Of a stretch of DNA of 64,000 bases, positions 1 through 8,734 are shown piece after piece (within the stretch, counting starts at the first letter, position 1; every line of letters starts with the position of its first letter). The DNA is taken from NCBI RefSeq assembly GCF_014206945.1, contig NZ_JACHON010000004.1:1-64000 (forward strand), written 5' to 3'. The DNA is from Gracilibacillus halotolerans. GTDB lineage: Bacteria; Bacillota; Bacilli; Bacillales; Amphibacillaceae. A program made the translations under genes and the position numbers. A model generated the notes under the pieces. That model searched no databases. It was given only the letters and a program-made list of their open reading frames with translations, and had not been told where the DNA came from.

Positions 1-192
1 TCCCAACATGGGTCGGTTTCCTATGTGACTTTGTTTGTGGCATATTTTAATTTCTTACGGCCACATGCTTCACTGGAAAACAAAGTTCCTGTAATGATTC
101 CAGAGCTTGAAAAGATGCCAAATATGCCTGAAAGATGGACAAAACTTATATCAATGGCTCAGGATTTTTTGACGGAGCAGCAATCGGCCTAG
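1..192 (+). pseudogene. 3' end of a DDE-type IS transposase (partial at window edge)
   Basis: The frame is open from base 1 to a TAG at 190-192 and encodes 63 residues. It contains YFNFLRPHASLENKVPV, the block typical of the C-terminus of DDE-fold transposases (N-x-x-RPH-x-x-L-x-x-K-x-P), followed by a short tail. The start lies outside the window, so I cannot tell whether the gene is intact or only a remnant. The exact IS family is not determined. Its position beside a restriction-modification operon suggests a mobile or accessory region. Confidence 0.6.
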
Positions 193-647
193 CTTTTGTT
201 TAGCTGAGCCCGACAATTCAGCCACCGGCGAAGCGAACCCTTGACAAACCGAACTAGACAGCGATTTATACTAGTAAAAGTCAAGGGCTATTTGTCATGC
301 CTACTTTTGTTCCCTTCGCCCTTGACACCCCACAGGTAAATCGTTGTCGTGTTTGTCAAGGGCGATGGCGGTTATTTTTCTCCTTCAAAATAGATGAGAG
401 TTTTTATTATGGGGTAGTTTTCATAGAACTTTTTACACTACCGGCCATTTATAGCAAGCACCAATTATTTCCTACCTTGATTTCATACTCCAACAAGGGG
501 AGAATAATTTGTAAGTATTCTCAAATTACCTCCACATATTATATTCAACAAAAAAAGTGTTTCTCCTGTATGGAGTGCACTTTTAAAGGGTAAAATTAAT
601 GAACTTAATAAAGTATATACAATAAAAACTTGGCTAATGCCAAGTTT
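193..647. other. Non-coding stretch with short inverted repeats, possible IS end
   Basis: No convincing gene is present. The block CCCTTGACA occurs at about 238 and 322 on the plus strand, and its complement TGTCAAGGG at about 354, with a shorter TCAAGGG at about 283. The copies at 320-330 and 353-363 form an inverted repeat. These may be terminal or subterminal repeats of the transposon whose transposase ends at 192. A 98-codon open frame at 297-593 has unnatural composition and no ribosome binding site, and I do not call it. Confidence 0.4.
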
Positions 648-1409
648 TCATTGGTGCAACGCTTTAACTAAATCACTTTTAGTAGCGAAGCTCTCTATTT
701 TTTCTCTTTTTATCCTAAAGCCTTTTCTCGGATATAATGAAACAAAATGATTACCATGTTGATTTTTATGAAAAGTATCTATGTTACAGCGAAAATATTC
801 ATAATGCTGATCATGAATATACAGAAACAACAAATTGGCCGGTACTTGAATAATATCTCGTAATAACTCCTCATAACTTAATAGTTGGCCATAGCCGACT
901 GTATATTGACCGTGATTTTTTTCTTCGATTAATAATGTTTTATGAGTAGCAGAATTATATAATAAATAATCAATATCGATAAAACTAAAGCCCGCTCCCA
1001 TATTCGTACGGAACCATTTACTCAAATAGCCATGCTCAACATTTTCACCCGCTGTTTCTTCCGTAACATTCACAGACCAAATGGAAATATATTCGGGTAC
1101 AATCTGTCTAATAATTTCTTCCTCTTTCACACCTAATGAACCGTCTATGAGCAGTAAATACCGTGTTTGAGGATCCTTATTAATTCGGTAAATTGCGGAT
1201 ACTACAAAAATATCTTTTATTACAATAATTTCTTCATTCAGTTGATTCATAATCTCTTCCAAAGCAGTTGGTCTCAAACCTGTGCGCTCTCTTAATACTT
1301 GTTTGTTGATAAACTGAGATTTTGTCACATAAAGTATGTTTCTTCGAAATTGTTCCGATGACCAGAGTCTTGTCTGGCCATCTCTTATATTTTTCACATA
1401 AAATCTCAA
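648..1409 (-). CDS. Unknown protein of the type III-like R-M operon, possible PD-(D/E)XK nuclease fold
   Basis: I do not recognise a named family. The 253-residue protein starts at a TTG preceded by GGGGGAAT with 6-base spacing. It begins 15 bp after the stop of the Res-like gene, so it is very probably co-transcribed. Residues 31-65 look like a helix-turn-helix or winged-helix segment. Residues 141-165 read as a strand with D145 and D147, a turn, then a strand with E162-E163-K164, and Q175 follows in a helix. That is the D...(D/E)xK...Q pattern of PD-(D/E)XK nucleases. No membrane segment or signal peptide is seen. The position suggests an accessory restriction subunit or specificity factor, but this is inference. 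It could instead be a non-catalytic DNA-binding partner. Confidence 0.6.
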   Translation of the reverse strand: MRFYVKNIRDGQTRLWSSEQFRRNILYVTKSQFINKQVLRERTGLRPTALEEIMNQLNEEIIVIKDIFVVSAIYRINKDPQTRYLLLIDGSLGVKEEEIIRQIVPEYISIWSVNVTEETAGENVEHGYLSKWFRTNMGAGFSFIDIDYLLYNSATHKTLLIEEKNHGQYTVGYGQLLSYEELLRDIIQVPANLLFLYIHDQHYEYFRCNIDTFHKNQHGNHFVSLYPRKGFRIKREKIESFATKSDLVKALHQ

Positions 1410-1424
1410 ATGTTATTCCCCCAA

Positions 1425-4349
1425 TTACTTATTGAACTGGAATAAATCTTCTATCTCACGGAACCAGTACTGAGCATATCTCCCCGTAATTGGTTCTTGG
1501 TTGTATAGTTTTAGATCCACCGTTACGGTTAAATCGCCATATTGGAAAATTTGATTTTCAAATAGCTTGCTATAACCCTCTACTTTAGATTGATAGGAAG
1601 AATATTGCTGCCCTTTTGGATCAACGAACACTAACTTCAAGTGGTTATCTTTTTTCAACCAAAACAGAAAATCTGGTTTGAATTTTTTCCACTTATTATT
1701 ATCAAAGTATGGAATAAAAATATTATCTAAGTTCTCATCTAGTTTACTGAAAAACCACTGATCCAATTCCTTAGCGGCATTGTAGTCATCCGATAGGTAT
1801 TTCTCTAAATTCTTTATGAAAGTGACTTCACTCTCCACATCGATAATATGCTTCATGTAGCTCTGTTCCTCAACATCTGAATAAATATATGGGACATAAT
1901 AATGGTGTGATGAACTCTTGAAATGTAGATCACGATATTTCGCTTCTCTTTTCGGTGACATACTTTTTTCAAAGAGTACGGCGAAATCCTCAATGCTAAT
2001 TTCTCCGGCTTTTTGCTTTTCAATGAGCTCTTCTTTTGTATAATCCGGTGAATTATTTGTCTCGATTTCGTTCATTATTTGCTGAATATCTTCCCAAGAA
2101 TCCTCTTCTACCTTTAAGCTACGATAATGCTGTATATCATCTTCATTCACCATTCTAAAGCCTTCTACCACTTTTTCTTTCATACTTATATGAGAAGTTA
2201 AACGTTCCATTAATAGCGTTATATCTTTATATAACATTTGTTCATCCAAAATCACGTGGTTCGGTTCCTGCACCATCTTCCGAATTCTGTTTACTTCGTC
2301 TTCCGTTAGGACATATTTTATCATTAACAAATGATTACTCATGGAATGGATGTATTGCTGTAACATAGTGAATGATTTTTTCGCTAATCGAAAAGGCGGC
2401 AATTGTGTAAATGTTTGATTCGTATAAGTAGGAATAAGCAACATGTCATCTGCTAAATTTTCATTTCGCTTTAGTTTTACATCCTTCCATTCCTGACTTG
2501 GTCCTTCTTCCCGGATACCCTTCACAATTTCACGTATAGCGGACTTGTTTGTTGCAAAAATGAACAACGTTTCTAAGGCATTAGCGTAATTTTCTACCGC
2601 TCGATATTGCTCTTCCGATACGACGCCTTTTAACACTAGGTGACTTAGTCGCTTTCTCTCTGATTCAATTGGCTCAATTCGCACACCTCTTCCCGCTGAC
2701 TGCATCACATATTTCTTTGCAGCGTCAGAGGCACCAATATTAATATAATTGAGAATATTTGGTCGGGTAGAGTCCCAGCCTTCATAAAATGCTCTTGAAC
2801 CAAGTAGAATATTTATGTCTTCGCTGTTGTTTAAACGGCTAAAGTAATTCTTTTGAGAGATACTTTTGATAAATTCATAGCCGCTTAAATGGTCTTTTAT
2901 CCACGGCCCAATATCACCAATTTTTATTAAAGCAAATGGTGAAGATGTTTGATCACTAGATTTCAAGCGAAAAGCTAGTTCCTTTTTATCGTTAGAAGTG
3001 ATAACTTCAATACTTCCTTGTCCTTTAGAATTAAATACTTCCTGCCAAATATCCGACATTTGTAACACAGCAAAGATATCATGATTAATTGCCACGTTGC
3101 CATTGTTGAATTCATAATTAGGGTGCTGCAAAATCTCTTTGTAGAGCTCTTCCTTTGCCACTTGGAATATTCCTTCATCGATTTGATTGGACGCAATCTT
3201 TTCTAACTCTCTAAAAAACAAAACAAGATCGGATTTTACTTTATTAACGGATTGTACCAATGTAATCATCAATGGACTATGATACATCGAAGCATCTATC
3301 TCTTTTATTTTCCGATAACACTTTTTAACATAGGCTAACAATAATAATGATTTTAGGACGATTTTTTGTTTATCCAATTCTGTAAAATCATCGTCTTTTT
3401 TACTAAAACTCGTATATTGAGCATTCGTCACATACATGTTTTTCCCATAACCAGATTTGATAAAGTTGGACAACTTAAAGTCTTTAACAGTAGTTGCTAT
3501 ATCTAACTCATCTGTAAATGTGGCTGAAAAGTTAAAGGACATGCCATTACGGGATAAAATCGAATAATACGTCTGTCTTTTAGAATCATCCTTGTCACCC
3601 TTGTGTGCTTCATCTAAGAATAAAAACCAATTTCCATTATTATCGTACTCTCTATAGTCCACTAGAGATTCTTTCTGTTCATCACTAATCAAGTCCGAAC
3701 GATAATAAAAGATTGGGATTTCTCCTAGACGAATTCGTTGGTTAGTCTTATAGTCATTAAACTCTTTCAAATTAATCATTTCGATATAAGGGTTATCTGA
3801 TTTCCGATTAAACTCGTCCACTAACTGTTTTGTTTGGTTGATTAAGTCTTCAGAAGGAGCTAGAAATAAGAAATCATGAGCAGGTATTTCTTTGTTTTTA
3901 ATTAATCTGTCCAGCATCGCAAAAAGTTTTATAATAACAAGACTTTTCCCACTGCCTGTAGCCATCCAATAGGACATCCGATTAATAAAATGATGACCTT
4001 TGATTACGTCTTTTTCAGGTGTGAAATAAGAGGAATATAAGTCATATTTCCAGCTATCTTTCTTCGTTCTTTTTAAATCAAATGCCTGTGGGGACAAATT
4101 TTTAACCGTTAATCTCTGAAATAGCTCTTTCTTTCTTCTTTCGTGTACGAACGGTTTTTCTCCTGGTTCATAGTCTTCAATTTGTTGGTAAAAGTAATAC
4201 AATGCTTTCATTGTCTTTTCGATCGCATCGATTTGGTAATCAAAGAGATTTTTTTCATTGGAGAAATGTACATAATCATGGAATGACCATGTATCTGGTA
4301 ATTCTTCCAAGTTGATATCTTCTGCCAATTGTTCCAATAGAATCTTCAT
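1425..4349 (-). CDS. Type III restriction enzyme Res-like subunit (SF2 helicase plus nuclease)
   Basis: The 974-residue protein has Walker A MATGSGKS at about 129-136 and a DEAH box at 246-249 (FLDEAHK), so it is a superfamily 2 DNA translocase/helicase. Near residue 545 the segment GWDSTRPN and a downstream QSAGRGVR fit helicase motifs V and VI. The C-terminus has PD at 892-893 and DPK at 910-912 (PD...DxK), the layout of the endonuclease domain of type III Res subunits. Known type III enzymes need both Res and Mod and cut after translocation between two sites. The gene starts 1 bp after the mod stop, with only a weak GGTGGT upstream, so translational coupling is likely. All key motifs appear intact. 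Confidence 0.85.
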   Translation of the reverse strand: MKILLEQLAEDINLEELPDTWSFHDYVHFSNEKNLFDYQIDAIEKTMKALYYFYQQIEDYEPGEKPFVHERRKKELFQRLTVKNLSPQAFDLKRTKKDSWKYDLYSSYFTPEKDVIKGHHFINRMSYWMATGSGKSLVIIKLFAMLDRLIKNKEIPAHDFLFLAPSEDLINQTKQLVDEFNRKSDNPYIEMINLKEFNDYKTNQRIRLGEIPIFYYRSDLISDEQKESLVDYREYDNNGNWFLFLDEAHKGDKDDSKRQTYYSILSRNGMSFNFSATFTDELDIATTVKDFKLSNFIKSGYGKNMYVTNAQYTSFSKKDDDFTELDKQKIVLKSLLLLAYVKKCYRKIKEIDASMYHSPLMITLVQSVNKVKSDLVLFFRELEKIASNQIDEGIFQVAKEELYKEILQHPNYEFNNGNVAINHDIFAVLQMSDIWQEVFNSKGQGSIEVITSNDKKELAFRLKSSDQTSSPFALIKIGDIGPWIKDHLSGYEFIKSISQKNYFSRLNNSEDINILLGSRAFYEGWDSTRPNILNYINIGASDAAKKYVMQSAGRGVRIEPIESERKRLSHLVLKGVVSEEQYRAVENYANALETLFIFATNKSAIREIVKGIREEGPSQEWKDVKLKRNENLADDMLLIPTYTNQTFTQLPPFRLAKKSFTMLQQYIHSMSNHLLMIKYVLTEDEVNRIRKMVQEPNHVILDEQMLYKDITLLMERLTSHISMKEKVVEGFRMVNEDDIQHYRSLKVEEDSWEDIQQIMNEIETNNSPDYTKEELIEKQKAGEISIEDFAVLFEKSMSPKREAKYRDLHFKSSSHHYYVPYIYSDVEEQSYMKHIIDVESEVTFIKNLEKYLSDDYNAAKELDQWFFSKLDENLDNIFIPYFDNNKWKKFKPDFLFWLKKDNHLKLVFVDPKGQQYSSYQSKVEGYSKLFENQIFQYGDLTVTVDLKLYNQEPITGRYAQYWFREIEDLFQFNK

Positions 4350-4350
4350 G

Positions 4351-6753
4351 TTAACACCACCATACGAAGGCTTTGATATCTTCTACATTAATATTTTTTA
4401 AATCAATTACACTTCCGTCGTCAAAATAAGCCTTATCTTCTGTTATCTTTTTAATCATGACTCCTTTTTGACAGGAAATAGACTCTGCAATATCGATATC
4501 ATCATACAGTTTACGTAAATCAACGGATGATTCCTGAAACTCTAGTTTGTCCGTAAGTTTGTCGTCACGCATAAAAATATATTGCTCAAATGGGGATTCG
4601 TTTAAATTAAATAAGCTGACATTATCATCTTTATACGTAGCTTTGTTCAGAGTATCTTCGTATTGCTCTAGCGTATAATACTTAAAGAATCCTCCACCCT
4701 CATACTCTACGTCTTTGTCGCGGGAGATGTTTTCCTTAATTCCAGAAACAATCCGTTTCATACGTCGTAAAATTACAGTTGAAAAATGGTCTCCCATCTC
4801 TACTCCAACCCATTTTCTTTTCAATTTCTGTGCAGTAGCAATTGTAGTACCTGATCCTAAGAAGAAATCAAGTACGATATCATCTTGTGAAGAAGCTGAC
4901 TGAATAGCTCGTTTTAATAAAGCTTCAGAGTTTTCTGTTTTGAATCCTTGACTAGAACTGTAGCCAGTAATGTCTGTCCAATTTGAATCCAAAAGCTCTG
5001 TATCTGCTGTTCGATATTCAATAAGTCCGTTAATTTTTTCTCCATTTAAATCAACATAGGATTTATCTAGATTAAGACGAATCCTACCTTCCTCTTTCAT
5101 TCGATCTAATGTCGATTGTTTGAACGTCCAGTGCCTTCCCTTTGGTGGATAATATGTTACTCCGTCCAACACCCTTTCTGGTGGTCGTCGAATACCTGGG
5201 GAGTGTGCTGCTATCCAAGCGGGTTCTTTCTCTCTCTTTTTATATTGAGCGTAATATTTCACTTGGTTAATATCCTTCGCATAATAGAAGAGACTGTCTG
5301 TAGCTACGTTATAACCCGTAACACCAGGGAAGATTTTTTTCGTGCGATTCACTACTAGCTCATTAAGGAAATTACGTTTCTCAAAAATATCGTCCATTAA
5401 TAACCGAACAAGGGCATTTCCATTATAGTCACATCGCAAAAACATACTACCGTCTTCTTTTAACAACTCTTTCGCTAATCGCACTCTATTTTCCAGAATT
5501 GTAACCCAAGTAGAATCCTTATATTTAACGGAATAGTGATATTCTCCCTCTGACTCCTTATTAAACGGAGGATCAATATAGATAGCTTGAATTTTACGCT
5601 TGAACTTCGGCAAAATCGTATTCAATGCTTGATAATTTTCACTATGAATTAGCCATCCGTCGAGTGCTTCATCTAAATGATCAAATAAAGCTAATATAGA
5701 TAACTCCTTATCTTTAAAATACTTTGTATCTATTGCCAAATACGGATAGTCTGATTTATTTTCTAATAGATGCTGAACCGTGAATGTATCTGGTACAATT
5801 TCGAATTCTTTCCATTCCTCAACTTGCTGTTCTATATTACGGTGTTCGATAATTTGCTGAAATAAGTCACCTGTTAAACGATCTACACTAATAACATAAT
5901 GACTATTTAATGCGAATTTCGGCTTGTTCCAAACCTTCTTTAACTCCTCTTCAAATTGTGCAATAAAAGCGATTAACTGATAAGCTATATCCTTTAATGC
6001 TTGTAATTGTTGCACTCTCTCCGCTGAAAATTGATTCATTTCTTTAAACGTATATTGGTATAACCAAAGCTCAAATTGTTCTTCTAAGAAAGCTTTGGCA
6101 TCTTTATTAATGAAATAATCATACGTCGATTGTTTTTTAAACGTAGCTAATGCTGTTGTAATTGTTTCCTCTGACAGAGTTAAGCCACTCTTTTCAATTC
6201 CTTTTACAATTTGATCAAGCTTCGTCTTTCTTCCTCTTTCTGAATACTGCACAGTAAGATATACCGTTTCCTTTTTCACATCATGAAGTTCGAAAATGAG
6301 CTCTTTTTTCTCATTACTCTTTTTATACTGTAATTCTGATGTATCAAAGTGAAAAACTGTATCGTCTACCGTGATTTTTGCATTTTTAATGATAACATCT
6401 GATTTTACGTAATAAAGCATATTCGTTTTATAGAAGAGCATGATGTCTTTGTGATCTGTATACACCTTTTCATACACACTTTTATGAAATGGAGTCTCAT
6501 TAAAGTAGAGTGATCCATTTTTAGTAAAATAACGAGAAAAGAACGAATGTAATTTATCGAATAATTCTTCTCTAAAATCCGGAAAAGAGGATATTTTTTC
6601 TGTAATATAATCATTTAATTCTGCTTGAATATCCGTGTAGTACTTTTGCTTCATATTTAATAAATTAATATATCCTGATTTACCTTCGATTTTCGCACCT
6701 ACGAAGATATCTTGTAATTGTTCTAAAAACTTCTTTTCATTGGATCCCTGCAT
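4351..6753 (-). CDS. Type III-like DNA adenine methyltransferase (Mod)
   Basis: The product of about 800 residues carries motif IV DPPF near 394-397 and the SAM-binding motif DFFLGSGTT near 630-638. This order (catalytic motif before SAM motif) defines beta-class N6-adenine methyltransferases, the class of type III Mod subunits. The 380-residue N-terminal part and the region between the motifs probably contain oligomerisation and target-recognition parts. I chose the ATG at 6753 because AAAGGATGA lies 6-7 bases upstream; a TTG lies just before it. It is the first gene of the mod-res-unknown operon. It would protect host DNA and give the complex its recognition sequence, which cannot be read from the protein. 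Motif IV is DPPF rather than the commoner DPPY, a tolerated variant. Confidence 0.88.
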   Translation of the reverse strand: MQGSNEKKFLEQLQDIFVGAKIEGKSGYINLLNMKQKYYTDIQAELNDYITEKISSFPDFREELFDKLHSFFSRYFTKNGSLYFNETPFHKSVYEKVYTDHKDIMLFYKTNMLYYVKSDVIIKNAKITVDDTVFHFDTSELQYKKSNEKKELIFELHDVKKETVYLTVQYSERGRKTKLDQIVKGIEKSGLTLSEETITTALATFKKQSTYDYFINKDAKAFLEEQFELWLYQYTFKEMNQFSAERVQQLQALKDIAYQLIAFIAQFEEELKKVWNKPKFALNSHYVISVDRLTGDLFQQIIEHRNIEQQVEEWKEFEIVPDTFTVQHLLENKSDYPYLAIDTKYFKDKELSILALFDHLDEALDGWLIHSENYQALNTILPKFKRKIQAIYIDPPFNKESEGEYHYSVKYKDSTWVTILENRVRLAKELLKEDGSMFLRCDYNGNALVRLLMDDIFEKRNFLNELVVNRTKKIFPGVTGYNVATDSLFYYAKDINQVKYYAQYKKREKEPAWIAAHSPGIRRPPERVLDGVTYYPPKGRHWTFKQSTLDRMKEEGRIRLNLDKSYVDLNGEKINGLIEYRTADTELLDSNWTDITGYSSSQGFKTENSEALLKRAIQSASSQDDIVLDFFLGSGTTIATAQKLKRKWVGVEMGDHFSTVILRRMKRIVSGIKENISRDKDVEYEGGGFFKYYTLEQYEDTLNKATYKDDNVSLFNLNESPFEQYIFMRDDKLTDKLEFQESSVDLRKLYDDIDIAESISCQKGVMIKKITEDKAYFDDGSVIDLKNINVEDIKAFVWWC

Positions 6754-6917
6754 CAAACGTCATCCTTTACTCTTTGTTTTGCCTGTTATTATTCTAGCAC
6801 AGAATGTTTGTTTTGCCCAGCAATTATTACTAAGGGAGCGCAGGCTGAAATAATGAAATCTTGATATACATCAATTCTTTTTCCTTGTTTTTACTGGATA
6901 ATAGAGATAAGGAGTTG

Positions 6918-7079
6918 ATGATGATGCAAAATAATAATCGAACGAACTGTAATTGTTACGAAGATGTTGACCGAATGATTAACGAGGGGTTAGGTGGTGG
7001 GTTTATTATTCATCAATATGATGTAGAAAAACTGAAAAAGCCTGAACCAGAAAAGCTTTCAAAGAGATGTCAGTGTTGA
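6918..7079 (+). CDS. Small cysteine-containing protein of unknown function
   Basis: This is a 53-residue open frame starting at the first of three consecutive ATG codons, with AAGGAG just upstream; an upstream in-frame start at 6861 lacks a binding site. The product has CNC near residue 11 and CQC at the C-terminus, a Gly-rich GLGGG in the middle and a charged KKPEPEK tail. I do not recognise it. The paired terminal cysteines could bind metal or cross-link. Its stop lies 3 bp before the next gene, so the two probably form an operon. Confidence 0.55.
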   Translation: MMMQNNNRTNCNCYEDVDRMINEGLGGGFIIHQYDVEKLKKPEPEKLSKRCQC

Positions 7080-7082
7080 TTA

Positions 7083-7502
7083 ATGATAAAAAGAATAATT
7101 CTATTTCTATTGTTTGCTAGCCTTATTGTTCTTCTTATTACAAGTGTTATTCTTCAGCCTAATCATAAAAAATTAGCAGAAACCTTAACCGTAAAAACCG
7201 ACAACATCACTCACTTGAAAATCACTAATTTAGCTGGAGAATATCGAACAACTACAGACCCACAACAAATCCAATATCTAATCGATTATTTAAACACAAT
7301 GACGTATAAGCGGCTAGTTGATGACCAAACTGCTTTCATGCCTACTCGAACGATTATTATTTATCTATTTGAAGGGGAAAAGGTTGATTTCATTATTCCT
7401 TATGGACAAGAAGCAATGATCAATAGGAAAGTATATCAAATAGAAGACGGATATATTGAGTCAAATTTTCTCGCTGATTTTCACGATGCTTTGCTAGAGT
7501 AG
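7083..7502 (+). CDS. Membrane-anchored extracytoplasmic protein of unknown function
   Basis: The 139-residue protein has one N-terminal hydrophobic segment (residues 5-24, after MIKR), best read as a signal anchor. A small soluble domain follows, rich in beta-strand character with many Thr and Ile. No lipobox cysteine is visible. The fold resembles small secreted Bacillaceae proteins without assigned function. It starts 3 bp after the preceding small Cys-rich gene and is followed by a terminator at 7514-7547, so the pair is a compact unit. Confidence 0.6.
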   Translation: MIKRIILFLLFASLIVLLITSVILQPNHKKLAETLTVKTDNITHLKITNLAGEYRTTTDPQQIQYLIDYLNTMTYKRLVDDQTAFMPTRTIIIYLFEGEKVDFIIPYGQEAMINRKVYQIEDGYIESNFLADFHDALLE

Positions 7503-7513
7503 GCACTTTCATA

Positions 7514-7547
7514 ACGCTTGGTTTTAGTGTATCCAGGCGTGTTTTTT
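7514..7547 (+). terminator. Rho-independent terminator of the 6918-7502 gene pair
   Basis: The stem ACGCTTGG (7514-7521) pairs with CCAGGCGT (7533-7540), including one G-U pair, and is followed by TTTTTT. Confidence 0.7.
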
Positions 7548-7555
7548 ATGCAATT

Positions 7556-7714
7556 TCATAATAGAAATTTTTCAATCCCCCGGAATAGTAAAACGATTGC
7601 ATATAATGGAACTGTAACGATGATGGTCCCTGCAAGATAGTAGCTAATCGGTTTTGCAATAAACGTTAAAAAGTCAAAGATTGTATCTGCTATCGTATCC
7701 ACGATTCTCAACAT
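7556..7714 (-). CDS. Small membrane protein of unknown function
   Basis: I place the start at the ATG at 7714 because GGGGGAT precedes it at good spacing. An in-frame extension to 7834 has no binding site and unnatural residues. The 52-residue product has an amphipathic N-terminus (residues 1-20) and one or two hydrophobic segments (about 25-48), ending in a short basic/aromatic tail. It resembles many short Bacillaceae membrane peptides. I cannot assign a function. It may share a transcript with the methyltransferase gene immediately upstream. Confidence 0.5.
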   Translation of the reverse strand: MLRIVDTIADTIFDFLTFIAKPISYYLAGTIIVTVPLYAIVLLFRGIEKFLL

Positions 7715-7843
7715 TAATATCCCCCATTCCATCTGTATATCCTTTAAATTAGACTCACTCTTCACCTTAAATATTTTACGAATCCATAGGTTTATTGAAC
7801 ATCTTATTATACATAATCTATAGGGTCCAACCATTTATGTAAA

Positions 7844-8599
7844 TCATTTCCTTACTTTAAACACGATAAAATTTGGACTTCTAAAATCGTCTCTGAAAGA
7901 AGGACGTTTTTCCAACATTTCCTCATTAGGTGTAGGTTCAATTAGAGATTCCAATACAAAACCAGTTTGGAGTAAAACCTTTATATAGCTTGTTAATGTT
8001 CTATGAAATAACAACATGTTCTCCTTGTCGCCATATCTTTGTTCATACACGCCTTCATAAAAATAGTTATCTACGTTCCAGTGCAATTTTTCACCGTTAA
8101 TAGATTTCTCCCAACCTGATTCTGGCGTAATAAAACAAGGGTGCAATATCGAGAATATAAAGCTGCCATCCTTTTTTAATAAACGATACATCTCTTGAAA
8201 TGCTTTTTCAAAATCTGCAAGGTCTTGGATAACCATATTGGATACAATTAAATCGAAACTTTCGTTTGTTAAATGATTGAGATTCTCACAATTCCCATGT
8301 TGGTAATGAATCTGTAACTCATTTGAAGTTCTAGTTTTTGCTATCTCCAGCATTCTTTTGGAATAGTCCACTGCAGTTACGTTAGCACCAGACTGAGCCA
8401 ACATTCTACTCAAATACCCTTCTCCACATCCTGCATCTAATATATGCTTATTCGTGACATCTCCTATTAAGTTAAGTAAGGTAGGGTTTAGCAGAACCTT
8501 TTTATGAAGGTCTCCTTGTTCTGTATGATTCTCTGCATATTTATCTGCAAATGTATCCCATCTTCTAACCGATTCATCTGTATCAAACTTTTTAATCAT
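7844..8599 (-). CDS. Class I SAM-dependent methyltransferase
   Basis: The 251-residue protein contains the SAM-binding motif I DAGCGEG at 55-61, a Rossmann strand ending in an acidic residue (VTAVDYS), and the later DLIVSNMVIQDL and FIFSILHPCF strands of Methyltransf_11/UbiE-like enzymes. I chose the ATG at 8599, which has GGGGGAG upstream; the longer GTG/ATG option would read through the binding site. The substrate cannot be deduced. The gene is not part of an obvious pathway, and its neighbours are a small membrane protein and an MMPL exporter. It is probably a small-molecule or cofactor methyltransferase. Confidence 0.8.
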   Translation of the reverse strand: MIKKFDTDESVRRWDTFADKYAENHTEQGDLHKKVLLNPTLLNLIGDVTNKHILDAGCGEGYLSRMLAQSGANVTAVDYSKRMLEIAKTRTSNELQIHYQHGNCENLNHLTNESFDLIVSNMVIQDLADFEKAFQEMYRLLKKDGSFIFSILHPCFITPESGWEKSINGEKLHWNVDNYFYEGVYEQRYGDKENMLLFHRTLTSYIKVLLQTGFVLESLIEPTPNEEMLEKRPSFRDDFRSPNFIVFKVRK

Positions 8600-8734
8600 A
8601 AAATCTCCCCCCATTTAGCATATTCTATATAGTTCTCTATTAGTCTTTCATTCTCCTGCAAGCTCCTTAATAAATCGTTGTAATGAAAGAATCCCTGCCA
8701 ATGACATGTACAAAGGCAAGGAGTTTATTCGTTA

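Noticed and set aside
297-593. 98-codon plus-strand open frame
   Set aside because: No ribosome binding site, low-quality residue composition and overlap with the inverted repeats near the transposase end; probably chance.
8690-8730. Possible terminator after the MMPL gene
   Set aside because: CCTTGCC/GGCAGGG gives a short stem with a mismatch and no U-tract.
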